Shown here one piece after another: positions 1 through 8,754 of a DNA stretch of 64,000 nt. Location: positions 930,001 to 994,000 of the forward strand of contig NZ_JBHSEZ010000001.1 of assembly GCF_042653765.1 (NCBI RefSeq), given 5' to 3'. The DNA comes from Castellaniella denitrificans. GTDB taxonomy: Bacteria; Pseudomonadota; Gammaproteobacteria; Burkholderiales; Burkholderiaceae_B. Under the pieces are notes generated by a model. The model worked only from the letters and a program-made list of their open reading frames with translations, searched no databases and had not been told where the DNA came from. The position numbers were made by a program, and so were the translations under genes. Numbering within the stretch: position 1 is the stretch's first letter; every line of letters begins with the position of its first letter.

Positions 1-891
1 CGAGCGGACAGCGGGTCCGGAACACGCAGCCGCTGGGCGGGTTCCTGGGGCTGGGCAGATCGCCCGACAGCAATGGTATCTCGTGGCGCCGGGCCGGATC
101 GGGAATTGGGGCCGCCGCCAGCAGGGCCTGCGTGTAGGGGTGGCGCGGCCGGGCATACAGGGCTTCGGTGGACGCCACTTCGACCACGCGGCCCAGGTAC
201 AGCACCACCACGCGGTCGCACAGGTACTCCACCACGTCCAGGTCATGGGAAATGAAGAGCAGCGTCAGGTTCAGGCGCTCTTTCAGTTCGCCCAGCAGGT
301 TCACCACCTGGGCCTGGATGGACACGTCGAGCGCCGAGAGCGGCTCGTCCGCGACGATGAACCGGGGCTCCACCGCCAGGGCGCGCGCGATGCCGATGCG
401 CTGGCGCTGCCCGCCGGAGAACTCGTGCGGAAAGCGCTCCGCGTGCTCGGGCCGCAGGCCGACCTGCTCCAGCAGTTCCTCGATGCGCGGCTGCCGCGCC
501 GCGCCCGGCGCCAGGCCGTGGGTGGACAGCGCCTCGCCCAGCACGTCGCGGATGCGCATGCGCGGATTCAGGCTGGCATAGGGGTCCTGGAAGATGATCT
601 GGAGGTCGGCGCGCAGCGGGCGCAACGCGCGCTGGCCCAGGCGCGCCAGATCGACCTCCCGCGCGCCATGCCGGTAGAGCAGGCTGCCGCCGGTCGGCTC
701 GATCAGGCGGGTGAGCATGCGGCCGATCGTGCTCTTGCCCGAACCGGACTCGCCCACCAGGCCCAGCGTTTCCCCGGGCAGGATGTCGAACGACACGTCC
801 TGCACCGCGCGCACCGCACCGGCGCCGGCGCCGAACTGCTTGCTCAGGTTCCGGATGCGCAGCAAAGGCTCCACGGATGCATGGTCTTGCG

Positions 892-895
<4 letters not shown>
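1..895 (-). CDS. Oligo/dipeptide-type ABC transporter ATPase (DppF/OppF-like), 3' end cut by window edge
   Basis: Second ATPase of a family-5 (peptide/nickel type) ABC importer; it would hydrolyse ATP on the cytoplasmic face together with the DppD-like partner. Reading the minus strand from ATG at 895 gives MTQDHASVEPLLRIRNLSKQ, then Walker A (GESGSGKST), Q-loop (FQDPYASLNP), signature (SGGQRQRIGIARAL), Walker B (FIVADEPLSALD) and H-loop (FISHDL). The C-terminal oligopeptide-transporter extension begins (HPYTQALL, then the Cys motif CVFRTRCP) and runs off the window, so the stop is not seen. The ATG overlaps the preceding gene's TGA by three bases (ATGA), showing translational coupling. The transported substrate cannot be read from the ATPase. 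Confidence 0.9.
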
Positions 896-1961
<1,066 letters not shown>

Positions 1962-1965
<4 letters not shown>

Positions 1966-2867
1966 GATTTCTGCTTCAGTTTCGGATCGAGCAGGTCGCG
2001 CACGCCATCGCCCAGCAGCTGCAGCGACAGGGCGGTGAGCACGATGGCGATGCCGGGCGCCAGGATGGTCCAGAAGGCCTGGTCGGCGTACTGCAGGCTG
2101 CCCGTGATCATGGTGCCCCAGGTGGGAATCTCGGGCGGCACGCCCACGCCGAGGAAGGACAGCCCCGCCTCGGCCAGGATCGCGTAGGCGAAGATGAAGG
2201 TCACCTGCACCAGCACCGGCGAGAGCAGATTGGGCAGGATGTGGCGCCACAGGATCATCGGCGTGCGCACGCCCAGGGCCTTGGCGGCGTCGACGAACAG
2301 CAGCTCGCGCAGCACCAGGGTGGAGGCGCGCACCACGCGCGCCACGCGCGGCGTATAGACGATGACCAGCGCCAGGATCACGTTCCACAGCGACGCCCCC
2401 AGGATCGACACCAGGGCGATGCCCAGCAGGATGTCGGGGAAGGCCATCATCGCGTCCACCAGGCGCATCAGCGGCGCGTCCAGCCGGCGGAAGTATCCCG
2501 CCAGCATCCCCAGCAAGGTGCCCAGCACCACCGCGCCCAGGGCCGTGAAAAACCCGATCATCAACGAATAGCGGGCGCCGTAGACGATGCGCAGCATGAC
2601 GTCGCGGCCCAGTTCGTCGCTGCCCGCCCAATACGTCCACGAGGGCGGCTGCAGCCGCATGCCGATGTTCATGTCGCCGGGATCGGCGCTGGTCAGCATG
2701 GGGTAGAACACCGCCGCGGACACGGTCAGCAGCAGCACGACGGCGGAGGCCAGCACGATCCGGCGGGAAAACAGCCGCCGCAGGGTCCTCGCCCGGCGCG
2801 CGCGCGGCCCGCCCGCGGGCCTGCCGGCCGACGGAGCCGCCGGAGCGGCGCAGGACGGCGCGCTCAT
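1962..2867 (-). CDS. ABC transporter inner-membrane permease (DppC/OppC-like)
   Basis: 301-aa permease. A basic, proline-rich cytoplasmic N terminus is followed by a first membrane segment (IVLASAVVLLLTVSAAVFY), a periplasmic loop with the OppC-type pattern YWAGSDELGRD, and the remaining hydrophobic helices. The EAA loop that contacts the ATPases is DAAKALGVRTPMILWRHILP. ATG at 2867 overlaps the upstream permease stop codon (2866-2864), which fixes the start despite an open frame running further upstream. It would pair with the DppB-like protein to form the import channel. Confidence 0.92.
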
Positions 2868-3817
2868 TGCCCGCCCTCCAGCCGGATGCGGGGATCGACC
2901 ACGGTATAGAGCAGGTCGATCGCCAGGTTGATGAACACATAGATCGCGGCGATCACCAGCAAAGTGCCCTGGATCACGGGGTAGTCGCGGCGCAGCACCG
3001 CGCGCACCACCAGATTGCCCACGCCGGGCAGGTTGAAGACGGTCTCCGTCACCACCGTGCCGCCGATCATCAGCGCCAGGGTCAGCCCCAGCACGGTGAC
3101 GATGGGCACCAGCGCATTGCGCAGCACGTGCCTGAGGAGCACCACGCCCTCGGACAGGCCCTTGGCGCGCGCGGTGCGTACGTAATCCTCGCCCAGGATG
3201 TCGAGCACCGAGGCGCGCGTGAAGCGGATCACCAGCGCCGAATTGAGCACCCCCAGCACGATGGCCGGCAGGAGCAGGTGCTGGACGCGGTCGCCCAGCG
3301 GCGCCCCCGGATCGCCATAGCCCGAGGCCGGGAACCAGCCCAGGTGCACGGCGAAGACCTGGATCAGGATCAGGCCGAACCAGAAGCTGGGAATGCTGGC
3401 GCCCAGCATGGCCACGGTGCTGACGATCTGGTCGGCCCGGCTGCCGCGCCACACGGCGGCCGCCATCCCGCAGGGCACGCCGATGCCCGCCGCGATCGCC
3501 ACCGAGAACAGCGCGAGGAACGCGGTCGGCTCGGCCCGCCCGGCCAGCGCCTGCAGCACCGGCATCTGCAGGAAGATCGACTGCCCCAGGTTGCCGCGCA
3601 GCACCTGGCCGACCCACAGCGCGAACTGCGTGATCAGCGGCTGGTCCAGCCCGTACTGCACGCGCGCGGCGGCGATGTCGGCGGCCGTGGCCTGGTCGCC
3701 CAGCAGCAGGGCCACCGGGTCGCCCGAGGCCAGGCGGGTGAGCAGGAACACCAGCACGGCGACGATGGTCAGCACCAGCGCCGCGCCGCCCAGGCGCTTG
3801 AGCAGGAAATGCAGCAT
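2864..3817 (-). CDS. ABC transporter inner-membrane permease (DppB/OppB-like)
   Basis: 317-aa permease beginning MLHFLLKRLGGAALVLTIVA, the classic DppB start with an immediate first membrane helix. A periplasmic loop carries VQYGLDQPLITQFALWVGQV, diagnostic of OppB/DppB proteins. The EAA loop is ARAKGLSEGVVLLRHVLRNA, and further membrane helices follow, ending near LAIDLLYTVVDPRIRLEGGQ. It lies 19 nt downstream of the solute-binding protein gene and overlaps the next permease by 4 nt, so the five minus-strand genes form one operon. Confidence 0.93.
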   Translation of the reverse strand: MLHFLLKRLGGAALVLTIVAVLVFLLTRLASGDPVALLLGDQATAADIAAARVQYGLDQPLITQFALWVGQVLRGNLGQSIFLQMPVLQALAGRAEPTAFLALFSVAIAAGIGVPCGMAAAVWRGSRADQIVSTVAMLGASIPSFWFGLILIQVFAVHLGWFPASGYGDPGAPLGDRVQHLLLPAIVLGVLNSALVIRFTRASVLDILGEDYVRTARAKGLSEGVVLLRHVLRNALVPIVTVLGLTLALMIGGTVVTETVFNLPGVGNLVVRAVLRRDYPVIQGTLLVIAAIYVFINLAIDLLYTVVDPRIRLEGGQ

Positions 3818-3836
3818 GATGGCCCCCGCGTCCGCC

Positions 3837-5414
3837 TTACCTGGCGGCGAGCGAGGTGTTCCAGAAGAACGGCCAGATGGCCGGCGTATAGCCTTGCAGG
3901 CTGGCCGAGCGGGCCGACAGCCCGTTGAACCGGCCCACCTCCACGAACGGCACCTCGTGATACACCAGTTCCTGCACCTTGCCCCACAGCGGCCCGCGCT
4001 TGGTCACGTCCGGCTCGCTGTTGAAGGCCGCCAGCGCCGCTTTCTTGGCGTCGGTATCCCACCAGCCGGGCGCGCCGTCGCCCAGTTGCGGCGGCGACAG
4101 CATGGGCTCGGGAAACTGCCCCGAGTGCGTCACGTAAACGTCCCACAGCTTGGGATCGTTGCGGCGCTGCACCAGCGTCGCCCAGTCCACCACCATCAGA
4201 TCGGTCTTGAAGCCGGCGCGCTTGAGGTGCTCGGCCATCACCAGCGCCATGTTGTAGTGGAACTCGTACTGGCGGCTGACCATGATGCGGACCGGCTCGG
4301 CCTTGTAGCCGGCCTTGGCGGCCTGCTCCTTGGCCAGCTTCGGGTTCTTCTGGTTGTAGAGATCGGCGCCCGCGTCGGAATAGTACGGCGTGCCCTTGGG
4401 GAAGAAATTGGGCTCGGCGATGAAAAAGCGCTTGTCGCCAAAACCGGCCTGCAGCATCTCGGCCTCGCCCATCGCGGTCTGCACCGCCTGGCGCATCGCC
4501 TGGCTGGCCAGCACGCCTTCCTTGGTGTTGAACACGATATAGGGAAAGCCGAAGTTCTTCGTCAGGATCGGCACCACGGCGGGCCCGGCCTTGTCCAGGC
4601 GGCCCATCGACTCGACCTGCAGCAGGTCGGCGTAATGGAACTGGCCGGCGAGCACGCCCTCCAGGCGCGTCGTCGCATTGGGCACCGGCACGAAGCGCAG
4701 TTCGTCGAGCAGCGCTTCCCGCTTGCCGGCGTAGCCGCTGGCGGGCTCGGAGCGCGCCGCGTACTGGTCGAAGCGCGCGAGCACCGTGTACTGGTCGGGC
4801 TTGCGCTCCTTGAGCCGGTAGGGTCCGGTGCCGACGATTTCCGTGAGCGGACTGGCGATCGATTCCTTGGGCATGACGCCGGCCATGCCGCTGGGCATGG
4901 CCAGGTGCGCCAGCAGCGGCGCATAGAGGGTCTTGAGCTGGATTTCCACCGCCAGCGGACCCTTGGCGGCGATCCCGGCCACGACCTGCCCCACGGCCTT
5001 GCCGCGCGCGGACACCTCCATCCAGCGCCGCAGGGAGGCCACCACGTCGTCGGCGCCCATGTCCTTGCCATTGTGGAACTTCACGCCCCGGCGCAGCGCG
5101 ATGGAGTAGACCTTGCCGTCGTCCGAAATGGCGGGCATGGCCTCGGCCAGCATGGGCTGGATGTTCCACTGCGCATCGAAAGTGTAGAGCGGCTCGTACA
5201 CGTGCTGCATCACGGTGCCCACCAGATCGGTCGGCGTGGCCATCGGATCCAGGCTCTGCGGCTCGCCGATCATGGCCAGGTTGGCCGCGCCGCCCCGCGT
5301 ACCTTCCAGCGCCCACGCGGCTTCCAGGGGCAGGCTCATACAGCCGGCCCCCAGCAAGGCGGAAACCAGCAGGCGACGACGCGTCATTTGCGGAAACAGG
5401 GGATGTGCGTTCAT
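3837..5414 (-). CDS. ABC transporter solute-binding protein, family 5 (peptide/nickel type)
   Basis: 525-aa periplasmic substrate receptor from ATG at 5414 (MNAHPLFPQMTRRRLLVSAL). The N terminus has a TRRRLL motif before a hydrophobic stretch and an AWA-type cleavage site, compatible with Tat or Sec export. A Cys (GAGC) is present, but the preceding residues do not make a good lipobox. Family-5 features include EPQSLDPMATPTD, the region around LRRGVKFHNGK, and GTGPYRLKER. An in-frame ATG at 5468 is less likely because it adds a non-signal-like leader and invades the divergent promoter region. A GGAAGG lies upstream of 5414. First gene of the operon, divergent from ridA. Ligand not predictable; dgoK/dgoA opposite suggests a sugar-acid or derived compound, which is only an inference. 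Confidence 0.88.
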   Translation of the reverse strand: MNAHPLFPQMTRRRLLVSALLGAGCMSLPLEAAWALEGTRGGAANLAMIGEPQSLDPMATPTDLVGTVMQHVYEPLYTFDAQWNIQPMLAEAMPAISDDGKVYSIALRRGVKFHNGKDMGADDVVASLRRWMEVSARGKAVGQVVAGIAAKGPLAVEIQLKTLYAPLLAHLAMPSGMAGVMPKESIASPLTEIVGTGPYRLKERKPDQYTVLARFDQYAARSEPASGYAGKREALLDELRFVPVPNATTRLEGVLAGQFHYADLLQVESMGRLDKAGPAVVPILTKNFGFPYIVFNTKEGVLASQAMRQAVQTAMGEAEMLQAGFGDKRFFIAEPNFFPKGTPYYSDAGADLYNQKNPKLAKEQAAKAGYKAEPVRIMVSRQYEFHYNMALVMAEHLKRAGFKTDLMVVDWATLVQRRNDPKLWDVYVTHSGQFPEPMLSPPQLGDGAPGWWDTDAKKAALAAFNSEPDVTKRGPLWGKVQELVYHEVPFVEVGRFNGLSARSASLQGYTPAIWPFFWNTSLAAR

Positions 5415-5552
5415 GGTGCAGGCGCCTTCCATCGAGTCAGACGATTGAGGAAAATAAATTACATCCACAGCAGATAAAAACCGTTCTATTATTTAAAAAA
5501 GTGTTTTTTCGTGCCGTTGATGTAATGTTCTTACAGAACAGGAGCTGATGTC
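5415..5552. promoter_or_regulatory. Divergent control region between the ABC importer operon and ridA-dgoKA
   Basis: This 138-bp gap is much richer in A and T than its surroundings. On the plus strand, TATTAT at 5487-5492 lies 17 bp after TCCACA (5464-5469), a fair sigma-70-type pair for the ridA side. Octamers ATTACATC (5458-5465) and GATGTAAT (5519-5526) are exact inverted copies flanking the core. Inside are AAAAAA-GTG-TTTTTT (5495-5509) and TGTTCT-TAC-AGAACA (5526-5540). The layout suggests one regulator controlling both directions. No regulator gene lies in the window. Confidence 0.55.
5526..5540. promoter_or_regulatory. Perfect 15-bp inverted repeat, probable operator of ridA-dgoK-dgoA
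   Basis: TGTTCT-TAC-AGAACA is a perfect 6-3-6 inverted repeat. It sits directly against the Shine-Dalgarno sequence of ridA (AGGAG at 5540-5544) and downstream of the candidate -10 box, so a protein bound here would block elongation or initiation. A short stem-loop in the mRNA is the alternative. Regulator identity unknown. Confidence 0.5.
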
Positions 5553-5939
5553 ATGCCGGTAATTACCCTAGGTCAATCCCCCGTCGCGTCCGACCGCCTG
5601 GCGCGCCCGCTCTCGCCCGCCGTGCGCGCGGGCGATTTCGTCTTCGTTTCAGGCACCGTGCCCACCGACGACCAGGGCCAGGTCGTGCCGGGCGGCATCG
5701 AGGCGCAGACCCGCCAGGTGTTCAAGCGCCTGGAAGACGCGCTGGCGCTGGCGGGCTGCACTCTGCGGGACGTCGCCAAGGTCAACGTGTGGCTCGACGA
5801 CGCGCGCGATTTCGGCAGCTTCAACCGCGTGTACATGGAATGCTTCGGCGATCATCGCCCCGCCCGCTCCACGGTGGAATCGCGCCTGATGATCGACGCC
5901 AAGGTCGAGATCGACGTGACGGCCTACAAGCCGCTGTAG
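5553..5939 (+). CDS. RidA/YjgF/YER057c/UK114 family protein
   Basis: 128-aa cytoplasmic protein with the Rid fold: start MPVITLGQSPVASDRLARPL, then the AVRAGDFVFVSG and GIEAQTRQVFKRLEDAL segments and the family signature near the C terminus (ARSTVESRLM). Archetypal RidA deaminates reactive enamine/imine intermediates using an Arg near the C terminus; R in PARSTVE could be that residue. Many paralogues sitting beside catabolic genes have other or unknown activities. A good Shine-Dalgarno (AGGAGCTGATGTC before ATG) supports the start. It leads the ridA-dgoK-dgoA transcription unit, so a role in handling an intermediate of that pathway is plausible but inferred. Confidence 0.85.
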   Translation: MPVITLGQSPVASDRLARPLSPAVRAGDFVFVSGTVPTDDQGQVVPGGIEAQTRQVFKRLEDALALAGCTLRDVAKVNVWLDDARDFGSFNRVYMECFGDHRPARSTVESRLMIDAKVEIDVTAYKPL

Positions 5940-5967
5940 GCCCTTCATCCGCATCCCGTCTCTCCCC

Positions 5968-6936
5968 ATGTCCGACACGCCGACGCCGCGGCCGCGCGGC
6001 CCGCAGGACGCCCGCCCCCGCCTGCTCGCCATCGACTGGGGCACCACCTCGCTGCGCGGCGCGCTGATCGACGCGCGCGGCCGGATCGCCGCGCGGCGCG
6101 CACTGCCGCACGGCATCCTGCAAGTGGCGCCGGGCGACTTCGCCGCCGCCTTCGAGCGGCACTTCGGCGACTGGCTCGGACAGGCGCCCGACCTGTGCCT
6201 GCTCTCGGGCATGGTCGGCAGCCGCCAGGGCTGGCGGGAGGCGCCCTACTGCCCCTGCCCCGCCGGCTTCGACGCGCTGTGCCGGGCGCTGTCCTGGCTG
6301 CCCGCCGTGAACGGCGTACCCCTGGCCATCGTGCCCGGCATGAGCCTGGTCCCGCCCGGCGGCGTGGACCCCGTCGCCGCCGTGCCGGACGTGATGCGCG
6401 GCGAGGAGATCCAGGTGATCGGCGCACTGCGGCTCATGCGGCGTCGGGACGGCCTGCTGGTGCTGCCGGGCACGCACAGCAAATGGGTGCGCGCGCAGGA
6501 CGGCGCCATCGCCCGCTTCAGGACCTTCATGACGGGCGAGCTGTTCGCCCTGCTCACCCGGCACTCCATCCTGAGCAGGACGGTGGACGGCCAGGCGCCG
6601 CTGGACGAGGCCGCCTTCGCGCAAGGCGTGCGGCGCGGCCTGCGGGACGAGGCGCTCGGCCACCTGCTGTTCGGCGTGCGCGCGCTCGGCCTGTTCGACG
6701 CGCTGGACCCTGCGCAGGCGTCCAGCCATCTCTCGGGCCTGCTGATCGGCCAGGAACTGCGCGACATGCGGCCCGCCGCCGGGGACACGGTCGCGCTGAT
6801 CGGCAACGACGCGCTGGCCCTGCGCTACCGCCTGGCCCTGGCGCAGCTATCCTGCGACACGGTGGTCTTCGGCGACGAGGCCACCTGGGCAGGCCACCAG
6901 GCCATTTACGAACATTGGATGGAGACCGCCGCATGA
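5968..6936 (+). CDS. dgoK: 2-dehydro-3-deoxygalactonokinase
   Basis: 322-aa sugar-acid kinase of the DgoK family, phosphorylating 2-keto-3-deoxygalactonate in the De Ley-Doudoroff galactonate pathway. The N-terminal phosphate-binding motif is LAIDWGTTSLRG. Family landmarks follow: LLSGMVGSRQGWREAPYCPC, MRGEEIQVIGAL, LPGTHSKWVR, FMTGELFALL, and the C-terminal GNDALALRYRLAL. Length matches the family. The gene starts 28 nt after ridA, and its TGA overlaps the ATG of the aldolase gene. The galactonate dehydratase expected in a full pathway is not in the window. Confidence 0.93.
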   Translation: MSDTPTPRPRGPQDARPRLLAIDWGTTSLRGALIDARGRIAARRALPHGILQVAPGDFAAAFERHFGDWLGQAPDLCLLSGMVGSRQGWREAPYCPCPAGFDALCRALSWLPAVNGVPLAIVPGMSLVPPGGVDPVAAVPDVMRGEEIQVIGALRLMRRRDGLLVLPGTHSKWVRAQDGAIARFRTFMTGELFALLTRHSILSRTVDGQAPLDEAAFAQGVRRGLRDEALGHLLFGVRALGLFDALDPAQASSHLSGLLIGQELRDMRPAAGDTVALIGNDALALRYRLALAQLSCDTVVFGDEATWAGHQAIYEHWMETAA

Positions 6937-7583
6937 CCACCGCTCACACACCGCACCGGCGCTATGCCGAACTCAAGGCCCGCCTGCCGCTGATCGCCAT
7001 CCTGCGCGGCCTGCGGCCTTCCGAGGCCGTCGACATCGGCCAGGCGCTGCACGACGCCGGTTTCTCGCTGTGGGAAGTGCCGCTGAACTCGCCCGATCCG
7101 CTGGCCAGCATCGCGGCCCTGCGCGCCGCCTTCCCCGACGCGCTGGTGGGTGCGGGCACCGTGCTCACTCCGCAGCAGGCGCGCGACGTGCACGCCGCCG
7201 GCGGGCAACTGGTCATCTCGCCCAACTGCGATCCGGAAGTGATCGCCGAGACCATCGGGCTCGGCATGGTCAGCCTGCCCGGCATCCTGACGCCGACCGA
7301 GGCCTTCACGGCGCTCGCGCATGGCGCGCACGGGCTCAAGCTCTTTCCCGCCGAGCTGGCCTCGCCCGCCGTCGTCAAGGCCTTGCTGGCCGTGCTGCCC
7401 CGGGGGTGCGACCTGTTCCCCGTGGGCGGGATCTCCGCCGGGACGATGGGGCCCTGGATCGCGGCGGGAGCCACGGGGTTCGGGATCGGTTCTTCGCTGT
7501 ACAAGCCCGGGAAGAGCGCGCAGGCGGTCCGGGCGGACGCGCTGGCCTTCGCGCGGGCATGGAAGGCGCCGCGGGCGGCTTGA
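6933..7583 (+). CDS. dgoA: 2-dehydro-3-deoxy-6-phosphogalactonate aldolase
   Basis: 216-aa class I aldolase of the KDPG/KDPGal family, cleaving the phosphorylated keto-deoxy acid to pyruvate and glyceraldehyde 3-phosphate. Motifs in order: LIAILRGL, EVPLNSPDP with the general-acid/base Glu, GAGTVLTPQQ, LVISPNCDP, LPGILTPTEA, and GLKLFPAE with the Schiff-base Lys. The phosphate-binding glycines are in PVGGISAGTM and GFGIGSSLY. The ATG lies in ATGA shared with the dgoK stop, so the pair is translationally coupled. Adjacency to dgoK favours the galactonate isomer over KDPG, although sequence alone does not separate them strictly. Confidence 0.92.
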   Translation: MTTAHTPHRRYAELKARLPLIAILRGLRPSEAVDIGQALHDAGFSLWEVPLNSPDPLASIAALRAAFPDALVGAGTVLTPQQARDVHAAGGQLVISPNCDPEVIAETIGLGMVSLPGILTPTEAFTALAHGAHGLKLFPAELASPAVVKALLAVLPRGCDLFPVGGISAGTMGPWIAAGATGFGIGSSLYKPGKSAQAVRADALAFARAWKAPRAA

Positions 7584-7674
7584 AGACGCGCCGGCACGCA
7601 CGCCGCCAGGATGCGGCGGCCCGGAGACCCGCTGATATACTGGCGACGTTCCTTTTTTCCATCCGGGCCGACGC

Positions 7675-7848
7675 ATGCGTTTCCTGCTGACCCTCGCCGT
7701 CATCGCCAACCTGGCGCTGCTGGCCTACGGACAAGGCTTCTTCGGCCCGCCGCCGGCCGAGCAGGGGCGCACGCCCCGGCCGCTGTCGCAGCGCAATCAG
7801 CAGGCCCTGGTCCTGGGCGCACCCATTCCTCCTGTCTTCACCCCCTGA
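7675..7848 (+). CDS. Small secreted or membrane-anchored protein upstream of galU (57 aa)
   Basis: A short gene reading MRFLLTLAVIANLALLAYGQ, then GFFGPPPAEQ, a basic Pro/Arg stretch, and ending APIPPVFTP. The N terminus is one hydrophobic helix that could be a signal peptide or a single anchor, and the rest would lie in the periplasm. It ends TGATG, so its stop overlaps the galU ATG by one base, good evidence that it is translated. A TATACT at 7636-7641 may be its -10 box. I recall similar small proteins before galU in relatives. No function known. Confidence 0.72.
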   Translation: MRFLLTLAVIANLALLAYGQGFFGPPPAEQGRTPRPLSQRNQQALVLGAPIPPVFTP

Positions 7849-8687
7849 TGAAACCGATCCGCAAAGCCGTCTTCCCCGTCGCGGGTCTGGGCACCCGCTT
7901 CCTGCCGGCCACCAAGGCCATGCCCAAGGAAATGCTGCCGGTCATCGACAAGCCCCTGATCCAGTACGCCGTCGAGGAAGCACTGGCCGCCGGCATCACG
8001 GAACTGATCTTCGTCACGGGCCGCCACAAGCGAGCCATCGAGGATCACTTCGACCGCATGCCCGAGCTCGAAGCCGAACTGGAATCCAAGGGCAAGCAGG
8101 CCTTGCTGGAGACGATCAGCACGATCCTGCCGCCGCACGTCCACTGCATCTACACCCGCCAGGCCCAGCCGCTGGGCCTGGGCCACGCCGTGCTGTGCGC
8201 CGAGCCCATCGTCGGCAACGAGCCCTTCGCCGTGCTGCTGGCCGACGACCTGCTGGACGCCGGCACCTCCGTCACGCGCCAGTTGGTGGACGCCGCCCAC
8301 CAGCACGACGGCAGCGTGCTCGCCATCCAGACCATCGACCCGGCCGATTCCCGCAAATACGGCATGATCGCCGGCACGGCCATCGACGCGCGCAACACAC
8401 GGGTCGAGCGGATCGTGGAAAAGCCCGAACCGCGGGACGCGCCCTCGGACCAGGCCGTCGTGGGCCGGTACATCCTGGAACCCGAGATCTTCGACCACCT
8501 GCGCCGCACCCGGGCCGGGGTCGGCAGCGAGATCCAGCTGACCGACGCCATCGCCGACCTGCTCAAGCAGCGCCGCGTGCTGGCCCACCGCTACGACGGC
8601 ACCCGCTACGACTGCGGCAGCAAGGAAGGCTTCTTCCAGGCGACGATCGCGCTGGGCAGGAAGTACCACGGGCTGGAACCGGCCTGA
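7848..8687 (+). CDS. galU: UTP--glucose-1-phosphate uridylyltransferase
   Basis: 279-aa cytoplasmic nucleotidyltransferase making UDP-glucose from UTP and glucose 1-phosphate for LPS and exopolysaccharide synthesis. The N terminus carries the signature FPVAGLGTRFLPATKAMPKE, with the activating Lys and the UTP-binding loop. Further family blocks are IQYAVEEALAAGI, TGRHKRAIEDHFD, LGLGHAVLCAEPIVGNEPF, LLADDLLD and GRYILEPEIFDHL. ATG at 7848 overlaps the stop of the 57-aa gene. It converges with waaA 67 bp away, and no clear U-tract terminator was seen between them. Confidence 0.96.
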   Translation: MKPIRKAVFPVAGLGTRFLPATKAMPKEMLPVIDKPLIQYAVEEALAAGITELIFVTGRHKRAIEDHFDRMPELEAELESKGKQALLETISTILPPHVHCIYTRQAQPLGLGHAVLCAEPIVGNEPFAVLLADDLLDAGTSVTRQLVDAAHQHDGSVLAIQTIDPADSRKYGMIAGTAIDARNTRVERIVEKPEPRDAPSDQAVVGRYILEPEIFDHLRRTRAGVGSEIQLTDAIADLLKQRRVLAHRYDGTRYDCGSKEGFFQATIALGRKYHGLEPA

Positions 8688-8754
8688 GCCGCCGGGCCGG
8701 TTCGCACGCTGGATTCAGGCCAGGAGCCGCCCGGCCATGCGCCGGGACGCCGCC

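Noticed and set aside
5415..5468. Longer start for the solute-binding protein at 5468
   Set aside because: It adds 18 residues before the signal sequence and runs through the likely promoter; ATG at 5414 gives a proper signal peptide.
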